NCBI RefSeq assembly: GCF_003425985.1
Contig: NZ_CP022985.1
Span: 719,501-783,500, forward strand
Source: Mariniflexile sp. TRM1-10
Lineage (GTDB): Bacteria; Bacteroidota; Bacteroidia; Flavobacteriales; Flavobacteriaceae
Direction of reading: 5' to 3'
Length of the DNA stretch: 64,000 nucleotides
Shown here: piece by piece, positions 17,649 to 24,799 of the stretch
Position numbering within the stretch: position 1 is the stretch's first letter
Layout: every line of letters begins with the position of its first letter
Program-made: the position numbers and the translations under genes
Notes under the pieces: model-generated
The model's input: the letters and a program-made list of their open reading frames with translations, nothing else
The model's database searches: none
What the model was told of the DNA's origin: nothing

Positions 17649-17967
17649 AAATGGGCAAGTCTTCTTTTGCTATTAACCATTCAACTACGTTTACTAAATT
17701 GTAAAAAGTCTAATTAGTTTTTGAAATCAATTTTAAAATCCTCTATTAAAAGTTACTTTTAATTCAGTTTATTGAAGAAGCCGCAAATAAACAAGACTTC
17801 TTTTACCCTTTTAATAAACTGCATATCAAATCAATATAAAGATAGTTTGATTTTTTTATATTGTTGCTTTTTTTATTATATTTGATGCAACATTATGTCC
17901 TTTCTGAAAATAACAGTCACACCATCAAAATTCTTTTTGGATTCTTAACAAAGCAAAATTCACTTTT
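17649..17967. promoter_or_regulatory. Intergenic region with candidate marR promoter/operator
   Basis: 319 bases without a gene. TATATTTG at 17877-17884 fits the Bacteroidota -7 pattern TAnnTTTG. It lies between TGTTGC (17862-17867) and its inverted copy GCAACA (17887-17892), a layout expected of an operator overlapping a promoter, possibly autoregulation by the MarR protein. No clear -33 TTG at the usual spacing is seen. Confidence 0.35.
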
Positions 17968-18411
17968 ATGAATAAGGAAAATAATTATATTCTTGATAGA
18001 CCCGAAGATGATCTAGGCTACTTGTTATTACGTACCACTACGTTATGGCAACGTCAAATGACTATAGAATTACATACACTGGATCTCTCTTTTACCCAAT
18101 GTATGATCTTGATATCACTAGGTTGGCTTTTACAGAATTCCGATGATGTTGTTCAGATGGAAATTTCCAATCATAGCAATTTTGACAGGATGATGGTATC
18201 AAAAACCCTTCGGACTCTACAACAAAGAGGACTTATAAAACGCAAAGAACATGGTACGGATACTAGGGCAAAATGTGTTTTCTTAACTAATAAGGGAATA
18301 GATACTTTAAAAAAGGTAATTGAAATTAAGACAAACATAAACAATTATTTCTTCGAAAAATTGGAGATTAAGGACAGTATTCGCAAAGAGTTAAAAAAGC
18401 TGATAAATTAA
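17968..18411 (+). CDS. MarR-family transcriptional regulator
   Basis: 147 residues with the MarR winged helix: LDLSFTQCMILISLGWLL, then MEISNHSNFDRMMVSKTLRT (recognition helix) and QQRGLIKRKEHGTDTRAKCVFLTNKG (wing, with the Asp-x-Arg pattern). It is a dimeric DNA-binding repressor or activator that commonly senses small phenolic or oxidising ligands. It lies 39 bases before recombinase 2 on the same strand, so it probably controls that recombinase or itself. No efflux or enzyme gene typical of MarR loci is beside it. Confidence 0.88.
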   Translation: MNKENNYILDRPEDDLGYLLLRTTTLWQRQMTIELHTLDLSFTQCMILISLGWLLQNSDDVVQMEISNHSNFDRMMVSKTLRTLQQRGLIKRKEHGTDTRAKCVFLTNKGIDTLKKVIEIKTNINNYFFEKLEIKDSIRKELKKLIN

Positions 18412-18450
18412 AAATCAAAATATTTTAATAGAATAGCAAAATATTAAAAA

Positions 18451-20013
18451 ATGGAAAAAATAGCAGATTTATATATACGGGTAAGTACAGACGAACAAGC
18501 AGATAAAGGATATTCTCAACGAAGCCAACAGGAACTTTTACGAAAGTATTGTGAAATCAATAAAATTACCGTTCGACATATCATTTTTGAAGATTATTCC
18601 GCAAAATCTTTTAACAGACCTGCATGGAAAAAGTACCTTCAGACGCTTAGAAGATACAAGCATAAAACAAATTTGGTGTTATTCCTGAAATGGGACAGGT
18701 TTAGTCGTAATGCAGGGGATGCTTATCAAATGATAAGCACATTAAGAAGATTGGGCGTTGAACCGCAAGCTATAGAACAACCCTTGGATTTATCTATCCC
18801 AGAAAATAAAATGATGTTGGCCTTCTATTTGGCGGCTCCTGAAGTAGAAAACGACAGAAGGTCTTTGAATACTTTCTTTGGCATGCGTAGGGCGAAAAAA
18901 GAAGGTCGCTGTATGGGATCTGCACCCTTAGGATATGAAAATAAAATTACAGAAAATGGAATTAAGTACATAGCTCTCAAAGAACCAAAAGCTTCTCAGG
19001 TTAAATGGATTTTTGAAGAAGTGGCAAAGGGTGTTTTCAATACAAATCAGATTTGGAAAATGGCCAAAGAAAAAGGATATGTAAAAAGTAACAGTCAGGT
19101 TTGGGGAATACTAAGAAATCCAGTGTACTATGGAAAGATATTTATTCCCCAATATAAAGATGAAGAAAGTCAATTGGTAAACGGTCAGCATGAGGCACTT
19201 ATTTCAGAGGATTTATTTTATAGGGTGCAGGATGTACTGGATGGCAGAGGGCGTACCTATCGCGCTAAAGTAGTTGTTGTTGAAGATTTTCCCCTTCGAA
19301 ACTTTTTAATATGCCCTGATTGCGACAAAATACTTACGGGGAGTAAATCCAAAGGACGTAGCAAATATTACGCCTATTATCATTGTAGAAATGGCTGTAA
19401 ACACCGAGTTAATGCCCAACAGGTTAATGAATCATTTGAGGAATATCTGAAAAGCTATCTTCCTAACAGGGATGTTAAAGAACTTTATACATGCTTAATA
19501 ATGGATGCATATAATAAACAAGCTATAACTATGGGCAGTAATAAAAGTGAGATTCTTAAACAAATAAGTGACTACGAAAATAAGCTTTCATATGCAAGAG
19601 AATTATTGGTGACCAAACAAATAGATTCTCTGGATTACAGAGATATGAAAGAGGAATACAATCAAAATATTTCGAAATTGGAAACAAAACTGACCTCAAA
19701 AAAAAGTGATTTGGAAGATGTAGAAGGCTTGCTTGATATTGGCATCAACAATCTGCTAAAACTAAGCGAATCCTTTAAAGACAAAGGCTGGGCAGAAAAT
19801 CGAGATATAATTGGTTCGATTTTTCCTGAAAATCTCACTTTTGAGAATTCCTCAGTTCGAACCAAAAGGATTAACGAAATAACAGGAGCTATATATCAGA
19901 TTAACAAGAAGTTATATAGAAATAAAAACGGGACAAAAAAGGATTTTTCCTCTTTGTCCCGTCAAGTGACCGCGAAGGGATTCGAACCCCCAACCCTCAG
20001 AGCCGAAATCTGA
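18451..20013 (+). CDS. Large serine recombinase 2, C-terminus read into tRNA-Arg
   Basis: 520 residues with the same architecture as recombinase 1: catalytic domain (Ser12 in YIRVSTDEQ), recombinase domain (about 160-260), zinc ribbon (CPDCDKIL ... YYHCRNGCKHR, about 287-325) and coiled coil (about 350-440). The two align to about residue 480. The last residues (SRQVTAKGFEPPTLRAEI) are the antisense translation of the tRNA-Arg terminator and 3' half, so the natural tail has been replaced or extended at the junction. Such endings are expected where an element has joined the 3' end of a tRNA gene. It forms a probable operon with marR. The enzyme looks intact. Confidence 0.92.
   Translation: MEKIADLYIRVSTDEQADKGYSQRSQQELLRKYCEINKITVRHIIFEDYSAKSFNRPAWKKYLQTLRRYKHKTNLVLFLKWDRFSRNAGDAYQMISTLRRLGVEPQAIEQPLDLSIPENKMMLAFYLAAPEVENDRRSLNTFFGMRRAKKEGRCMGSAPLGYENKITENGIKYIALKEPKASQVKWIFEEVAKGVFNTNQIWKMAKEKGYVKSNSQVWGILRNPVYYGKIFIPQYKDEESQLVNGQHEALISEDLFYRVQDVLDGRGRTYRAKVVVVEDFPLRNFLICPDCDKILTGSKSKGRSKYYAYYHCRNGCKHRVNAQQVNESFEEYLKSYLPNRDVKELYTCLIMDAYNKQAITMGSNKSEILKQISDYENKLSYARELLVTKQIDSLDYRDMKEEYNQNISKLETKLTSKKSDLEDVEGLLDIGINNLLKLSESFKDKGWAENRDIIGSIFPENLTFENSSVRTKRINEITGAIYQINKKLYRNKNGTKKDFSSLSRQVTAKGFEPPTLRAEI
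19929..19961 (-). terminator. Rho-independent terminator of tRNA-Arg
   Basis: A 9-bp perfect outer stem (CGGGACAAA 19929-19937 and TTTGTCCCG 19953-19961) has an inner AGGA/TCCT stem. On the minus strand it is followed by TTTTTATT. It starts 6 bases beyond the tRNA 3' end and also lies inside the final codons of recombinase 2. Confidence 0.85.
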
Positions 20014-20040
20014 TATTCTATCCAATTGAACTACGCAGCC
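19967..20040 (-). tRNA. tRNA-Arg (anticodon TCG)
   Basis: The 74-base minus-strand sequence folds as a cloverleaf. The acceptor is GGCTGCG with CGCGGTC (two G-U pairs) and discriminator A. The D arm is GTTC/GAAT, and the anticodon stem TCAGA/TCTGA closes loop TTTCGGC with anticodon TCG (reads CGA). The T arm is GGGGG-TTCGAAT-CCCTT. CCA is not encoded, as usual in Bacteroidota. Its 3' half overlaps the last 47 bases of recombinase 2 on the other strand, making the 3' end the likely attachment site. Confidence 0.93.
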
Positions 20041-20045
20041 GAATT

Positions 20046-20090
20046 ATTCCCGCCTTTCGACTATCGCTCAAGATAAACTTCGGCGGGAAT
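20046..20090 (-). terminator. Hairpin between yqeY and tRNA-Arg, REP-like
   Basis: A 9-bp perfect stem (ATTCCCGCC 20046-20054 and GGCGGGAAT 20082-20090) has a 27-base loop holding TTCGACTATCGCTCAAGATAA. That loop resembles the short TCGAC...GCTCA repeats seen elsewhere in this window. It lies 12 bases after the yqeY stop and may end that transcript, but it lacks a long T-run. Confidence 0.5.
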
Positions 20091-20102
20091 CTTATTTATA
20101 CT

Positions 20103-20552
20103 TTAAGACAACTTAGCTTTTACAATATTGGAAATGGTTTTGCCATCAGCTTGTCCAGCCAATTCTTTACTAACCAATCCCATAACTTTGCCCATATCTT
20201 TCATGCCTTGCGCACCAACTTGGTTTATAATATTTACAACTACTTTTTCAACATCTTCATCGCTTAGCGCAGTTGGTAAAAACTGACTGATAACCTCAGC
20301 TTCGGCTAATTCTGGTGCTGCTAAATCCTCACGTCCTTGCTCCAAATAAATGGCAGCACTATCTCTACGCTGCTTAACTTGTTTTTGAAGTATCTTAAGT
20401 CCCTCCTCTTCTGTTAGTTCTTCCTTTGCTCCGCTTTCTGTTTGCGCCAATAAAATAGCCGATTTTACAGCTCGCAACGCTGTTAATGCTGTTTGATCTT
20501 TAGCTTTCATGGCTTCCTTTAAAGCCACCATAATATCCTGTTGTAAACTCAT
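20103..20552 (-). CDS. yqeY: GatB/YqeY domain protein
   Basis: 149 residues, full length for the family: SLQQDIMVALKEAMKAKDQT at the start, AVKSAILLAQTE, and the C-terminal helical YqeY part (VISQFLPTALSDEDVEKVV, GAQGMKDMGKVMG, GKTISNIVKAKL). The domain is related to the tRNA-binding tail of the amidotransferase subunit GatB. The free-standing form probably binds tRNA or assists aminoacyl-tRNA metabolism; the exact role is not settled. In related Flavobacteriaceae I recall yqeY directly after ftsZ. Here ftsZ lies 30 kb away, and the sequence upstream of this gene carries an ftsZ 3'-end relic. Confidence 0.93.
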   Translation of the reverse strand: MSLQQDIMVALKEAMKAKDQTALTALRAVKSAILLAQTESGAKEELTEEEGLKILQKQVKQRRDSAAIYLEQGREDLAAPELAEAEVISQFLPTALSDEDVEKVVVNIINQVGAQGMKDMGKVMGLVSKELAGQADGKTISNIVKAKLS

Positions 20553-20650
20553 TGCTTTGTTTTATTAGAATGCGAAGATAAAACAAATTTATAATAAAAT
20601 ATAGCTGAAAAACACATTCCTGCCTATATTACGAATGACAAAATTACAGG

Positions 20651-20985
20651 AATAAAAAAACCAAAAAGCCGAGGGATACTCTTCAGGTTCATAACTTAAG
20701 AGATTGTTTAATTTTTTTTCGGAATGTTTTATAGGGTATTTTTTTGCCAGATAGGGCCGAGCGTATATAAAAGGTTTGGGAGACCTTTTTAGCGAAGGAG
20801 CCAGGCTGCCGCGAGGGAGAGGTACATAGCTATGAACCGAAAAATAGCTGATGTATGGCGGAAAAGGCACATAAAAGAGCCAAAGGATAAAACTTATACA
20901 GTCTCTAAGTAAGGTCCGTATTCTTTTAATATAATATTATGTACAAATGAATCATTGCTTAAATCCATACAATATTGTCATTTAC
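20651..20985 (-). pseudogene. Decayed second copy of the ftsZ 3' end and terminator, split by an insert
   Basis: Two blocks match the end of ftsZ. Block 20905-20960 aligns with 50641-50698 (about 80% by eye): shared CTAAGTAAGG, CTTTTAAT and AAATGAAT.ATTGCTT. It includes codons for SN.SF.H of the FtsZ tail, and weaker similarity reaches about 20985. Block 20651-20695 aligns with 50597-50640 (GAGGGATACT.TTC.GGTTCATAAC), the ftsZ terminator, here with a damaged stem. In the intact copy the blocks are contiguous; here 20696-20904 separates them. On the minus strand the order is ftsZ relic, terminator relic, yqeY, as expected if ftsZ once stood here. Confidence 0.75.
20696..20904. repeat. About 205-bp insert splitting the ftsZ-end relic
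   Basis: The insert begins at CTTAAGAGA (20695-20703) and ends at TCTCTAAG (20902-20909), near-inverted ends joined in the intact ftsZ copy as CTAAG. Its core (about 20750-20860) is more GC-rich than its surroundings. It holds two small hairpins (AAAGGT/ACCTTT and GGTaCATAG/CTATGaACC). A 93-codon minus-strand frame across it looks like a chance frame. It could be a small non-autonomous element or a structured RNA. Confidence 0.45.
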
Positions 20986-21072
20986 ATTTACAATTTTGTC
21001 AATCCACAATTTTTACTTTCAAATTAATTAATAATAAAATAAATTGCTATGGTTTATATTCTATTCAAAAAC

Positions 21073-21252
21073 GAACTCATCTTGACTTTTTGTTTTTAAC
21101 CGAAAATGGGATAAAATTTGTACAGATGAGGCGCTTTTTGCAAGGCATAGCGTCGCTACGCATAAAAAAAGTAACGAAATATGGATAAATTTTAGCCATT
21201 CCTGCCTGCCGGCAGGCAGGTTTTAGGAAATAGAAAAAGTCAAGATGAGTTC
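21073..21252. mobile_element. MITE-like inverted-repeat element upstream of the mannan PUL
   Basis: Perfect 19-bp inverted ends (GAACTCATCTTGACTTTTT at 21073-21091, its complement at 21234-21252) enclose a second inverted repeat (AATGGGATAAAATTT 21105-21119, AAATTTTAGCCATT 21187-21200). Inside is a perfect 20-bp palindrome CCTGCCTGCCGGCAGGCAGG at 21201-21220. The element is 180 bp and encodes no protein. It ends 20 bases before the first PUL gene, so it also occupies that gene's promoter region. Confidence 0.75.
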
Positions 21253-21272
21253 ACAACACCATAATCTAAGAC

Positions 21273-22283
21273 ATGAATAATTTTAAAGGCAAATTAATAA
21301 TATGTATTTATTTTTCATATATAACCCTTGGCTTTGCCCAGAGCTCTTTAGAGAGGGTATCGGTTAGTTCAAACAATTTTATTAATGAAAAAGGAAATAT
21401 CCTTGTTTTTAGAGGTTTGAATACAAGCGACCCCGATAAACTGGAATCCCAAGGCCATTGGAACAAATCCTACTTTAAAGAAATAAAAAAATGGGGTGCA
21501 AACATAGTTCGCTTCCCTATACATCCAACAACTTGGACAAAAAGAGGAAAGAAAAATTATCTTAAGCTTCTAGATGATGGTATAAAATGGGCGGAAGAGT
21601 TAGGTCTTTACGTTATAATTGATTGGCATAGCATTGGTAATTTACAAACAGAAATGTATCAGCACGATATGTACGATACCACATTAAAACAAACCTATGA
21701 TTTCTGGAGAACCATCGCTGTAAAATATGGAAAAAACACAACGGTAGCCTTTTATGAGTTATTTAATGAACCTACCACTTACAATAATACTTTAGGGACA
21801 GCAGATTGGGAAACATGGAAAACACTTAATGAGGAAATGATCACCATTGTTAGAGCTAATGGCGGCGAAGGTATTCCGCTTGTGGCAGGTTTCAATTGGG
21901 CCTATGATTTGACTCCAATTATCAATAATCCAATCCATGCAGAAGGTATTGCGTACGTAAGTCACCCTTATCCAGAAAAAAGAGAAAAGCCATGGGAAGA
22001 CGCATGGACAGCAGATTGGGGATTTGTAAAAGAAACATATCCAGTAATACTTACTGAGATTGGGTTTTGTGGCCCTGAAGATATAGGTCAGCACCATCCC
22101 GTTATAGGAGATGAATCTTATGGAGATGCCATAACCAATTATTGTGATGAAAAAGAAATTTCATATGTGATTTGGGTTTTTGATCCTAATTGGGCGCCAA
22201 GATTATTTGAAAACTGGAACTACACCCCATCAAGACATGGGAAGTATTTTAAGAAAAAACTTCAAAGCTATAACTACAATTAA
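21273..22283 (+). CDS. GH5 glycoside hydrolase (endo-beta-glucanase or mannanase)
   Basis: 336 residues with a signal peptide (SYITLGFAQ). A single GH5 (beta/alpha)8 domain: RGLNTSD, WGANIVRFPIHP, YVIIDWHS. The catalytic acid is Glu166 in FYELFNEPT, the conserved HPYP follows strand 6, and the nucleophile is Glu262 in ILTEIGF. The retaining endo-hydrolase is probably periplasmic or secreted. The subfamily is not clear to me; the sequence is unlike the GH5 at 27072. In this PUL it may cut glucose-containing stretches of glucomannan, while the GH26 enzymes cut mannan. It begins the run GH5-CE2-SASA-GH3. Confidence 0.88.
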   Translation: MNNFKGKLIICIYFSYITLGFAQSSLERVSVSSNNFINEKGNILVFRGLNTSDPDKLESQGHWNKSYFKEIKKWGANIVRFPIHPTTWTKRGKKNYLKLLDDGIKWAEELGLYVIIDWHSIGNLQTEMYQHDMYDTTLKQTYDFWRTIAVKYGKNTTVAFYELFNEPTTYNNTLGTADWETWKTLNEEMITIVRANGGEGIPLVAGFNWAYDLTPIINNPIHAEGIAYVSHPYPEKREKPWEDAWTADWGFVKETYPVILTEIGFCGPEDIGQHHPVIGDESYGDAITNYCDEKEISYVIWVFDPNWAPRLFENWNYTPSRHGKYFKKKLQSYNYN

Positions 22284-22313
22284 TAAAGGGTCCGTAGATT
22301 AAAAATACCATAT

Positions 22314-23408
22314 ATGAACATACACCTTCTTCAAATACTCATGCTTTCATTATTATTTAATTGCAATGAAACACTGCCAACAAAATATGGTGCAGGCAAC
22401 AAGAATTTTCAATATAATGGCAGATATGACCTTATTGAAAATGGTGCCGCATTAATATCTCCGGGAGCCTCTGTATCTATCAACTTTTCAGGGAATGTTT
22501 GCGAAATATATTTAAAGGCTGAAAAAGTCCCCTATAATTACGTAGCATTTGAATTAGATGGGAAATATCTCGGCAGAAAAAAAATTGAAAGCGAAACCAC
22601 TGAACCTTATGTTTTAGAAGTCTCTTCAAAAGAAAAGATACATACCTTAAAAATTATTAAAGAGTCTGAAGCCAGTAATGGATTTGTCTTATTTAGCGGG
22701 ATTAAGGTAGAGAAAGTTATGGGCTATACTCAACAACGAAAATATTATATTGAATATATTGGCGATTCCATTACATGTGGTGCCGTATCAGATGACAGTG
22801 TGATGCCTTGTGATGAAGGGAACTATTTTGACCATGAAAATGTATATTATTCTTATGGCGCCAATATGGCCAGAGCATTACAAGCTGATTTTATGCTAAG
22901 CTCTGTATCAGGCATCGGAATGTACAGAAATTGGAACGATGAAAACATAGAAGAACCCATCATGCCACAGGTTTATGAAAACTTATATCTAGATACGAAT
23001 CATTCAAAAAAATATAATTTTGAACGCAAGCCAAACATTGTTAGTATTTGTTTAGGAACCAATGATTTATCAAATGGTGATGGTATAAAACCTCGCTTAG
23101 CTTTTAATAAAGAAAAGTACACAGCCAATTACATTAACTTTGTAAAAACAGTCTATAACCACTATCCCAACACACAAATAGTTTTACTGAACAGCCCCAT
23201 GGTTGGTGGCGAAAATAATATATTATTGCTTTCATGTTTAAAAGAAGTACAATCCTATTTTGCTGAAAACAATAATAAATCTATTTTATTATTTGAGTTT
23301 GACAAAACATATACAAACGGTTGTTTATGGCATCCCAGTGTTGAAGATCATAGACAAATAGCCGAAAAACTAACGCCTTTTTTTAAAAACATTTTAAATA
23401 CTAAATAA
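22314..23408 (+). CDS. CE2-like SGNH carbohydrate acetylesterase, lipoprotein
   Basis: 364 residues with a lipobox (LSLLFNC, Cys near 18). An N-terminal beta-sandwich (about 30-135, INFSGNVCEIYLKAEKVPYNYVAF) precedes an SGNH hydrolase domain (about 140-360). The nucleophile is Ser152 in YIGDSITCG, the Asn block is ICLGTNDLSNGDG, and the His is His340 in LWHPSVEDH. This sandwich-plus-SGNH order is that of carbohydrate esterase family 2, whose members remove acetyl groups from mannose and glucose O-6 positions of glucomannan. It shares a TAATG stop/start with the next esterase. Confidence 0.85.
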   Translation: MNIHLLQILMLSLLFNCNETLPTKYGAGNKNFQYNGRYDLIENGAALISPGASVSINFSGNVCEIYLKAEKVPYNYVAFELDGKYLGRKKIESETTEPYVLEVSSKEKIHTLKIIKESEASNGFVLFSGIKVEKVMGYTQQRKYYIEYIGDSITCGAVSDDSVMPCDEGNYFDHENVYYSYGANMARALQADFMLSSVSGIGMYRNWNDENIEEPIMPQVYENLYLDTNHSKKYNFERKPNIVSICLGTNDLSNGDGIKPRLAFNKEKYTANYINFVKTVYNHYPNTQIVLLNSPMVGGENNILLLSCLKEVQSYFAENNNKSILLFEFDKTYTNGCLWHPSVEDHRQIAEKLTPFFKNILNTK

Positions 23409-24781
23409 TGAAGTTCTTAAAAATCATCGTGCTGTTATTGGTTGCAAAAGTATCCTATGCAAATGTGATTCTACCTTCAGTTTTTTCAGACCATATGGTT
23501 TTGCAACAACAAGACAACGTGAGGTTCTGGGGTTGGGCAAATCCAGATGAAGAAGTGGTTATATCACCATCTTGGACAGATGAAGATTACAAAACAAAAG
23601 CAACCAATCAAGCGTTTTGGGAACTTACCATAAAGACCCCGAAATTTGGCGGACCATTTACCATTGTAATTAAAGGCTATAATGAAATTGTTTTAAAGGA
23701 CATCTTAATTGGAGAAGTATGGTTGTGCTCGGGGCAATCCAATATGGAAATGTCGGCCAGCTGGGGAATTGAAAATGGTATAGAGGAAATAGCTGAAGCC
23801 AATCATCCAAACATTCGATTTTTCACAGTTCCAAAGGCTTCTGCTGAAAAACCTCAGAATAATTTAATAGCCAATTGGCAAGTCTGCACCTCCGAGAGCA
23901 TGGAACACACGAGTGCCTTGGCTTATTTTTTTGCCAAAAGAATACAGGAAAACCTAAACGATGTGCCCGTTGGACTATTGGTTTCTGCATGGGGCGGAAC
24001 ACCTGCCGAAATTTGGATGCCTGAAGAAATTATAAAAAGAGATTCTATATTGAATAAAGCCGCAAATAAATTAGCACCTACCACATATGGTCCCATAAAG
24101 CCAGCTAGAGCCTTTAATGCTATGATCAATCCGCTAATTGGTTACAACATCTCAGGTGTACTTTGGTATCAAGGAGAATCGAATGTGGGTTCAAAGGTAT
24201 ATGATAAAACCCTTGAAGCATTAATTCAATCTTGGCGCCATTTATGGCAGAAAAATGTTCCTTTTTATTTTGTCCAAATAGCTCCCTACACGTATGGGGA
24301 AAATCATTTTTCAGGTGTTGAAGTTAGGGATGCACAACGCAAAGTCACTGATAAAATTGAAAATACCGGCATGGTCGTTATCAGTGACATATCTCCTATA
24401 GATGACATTCATCCAAAGGACAAAAAATCAGTGGGCATTAGATTAGCTAATTTAGCTTTAAAAAAACATTATAACACGTTGGATGGATTGGTTGAAAGTC
24501 CAAGCTTTTCTAATGTAACATTCAAAAAAAACAAAGCCATTGTTTCTTTTAAAAATGCCGAAGGACTTTACTTAAAAGACAAGAAATCGTTATTTGAGAT
24601 TGCCGAAGCTGATAAAATGTTTTACCATGCTACTTATAAGATACAGGGCACAGATATTATCCTTTCATCAAATAAAATTACAACCCCCAAATACGTTAGA
24701 TTCGCTTGGGGAAACACTTTACAATCCAATCTGTTTAACAAGGCTGACCTACCAGCTTCCAGTTTTACAACAGAAAAATAA
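23408..24781 (+). CDS. SASA-type (DUF303) carbohydrate acetylesterase
   Basis: 457 residues with a signal peptide (LLLVAKVSYA). Family features of sialate/carbohydrate O-acetylesterases: LPSVFSDHMVLQQQ near the N-terminus, nucleophile Ser111 in CSGQSNMEM, LVSAWGGTPAEIWM, LWYQGESN, and the C-terminal His region IDDIHPKDKKSVGIRLA. It starts inside the stop of the CE2-like gene (TAATG), so the two are translationally coupled. The family name refers to sialic acid, but in PULs such enzymes deacetylate plant polysaccharides. Here it most likely removes acetyl groups the CE2-like enzyme does not. Confidence 0.87.
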   Translation: MKFLKIIVLLLVAKVSYANVILPSVFSDHMVLQQQDNVRFWGWANPDEEVVISPSWTDEDYKTKATNQAFWELTIKTPKFGGPFTIVIKGYNEIVLKDILIGEVWLCSGQSNMEMSASWGIENGIEEIAEANHPNIRFFTVPKASAEKPQNNLIANWQVCTSESMEHTSALAYFFAKRIQENLNDVPVGLLVSAWGGTPAEIWMPEEIIKRDSILNKAANKLAPTTYGPIKPARAFNAMINPLIGYNISGVLWYQGESNVGSKVYDKTLEALIQSWRHLWQKNVPFYFVQIAPYTYGENHFSGVEVRDAQRKVTDKIENTGMVVISDISPIDDIHPKDKKSVGIRLANLALKKHYNTLDGLVESPSFSNVTFKKNKAIVSFKNAEGLYLKDKKSLFEIAEADKMFYHATYKIQGTDIILSSNKITTPKYVRFAWGNTLQSNLFNKADLPASSFTTEK

Positions 24782-24799
24782 AAACGTAGATTAGATATC

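Noticed and set aside
20589..20870. 93-codon minus-strand frame before yqeY
   Set aside because: It spans the boundary between the ftsZ terminator relic and the insert, so it cannot be an old gene. Its sequence is not protein-like.
20955..21188. 77-codon plus-strand frame before the first GH5 gene
   Set aside because: It runs through the inverted-repeat element at 21073 and is explained by it.
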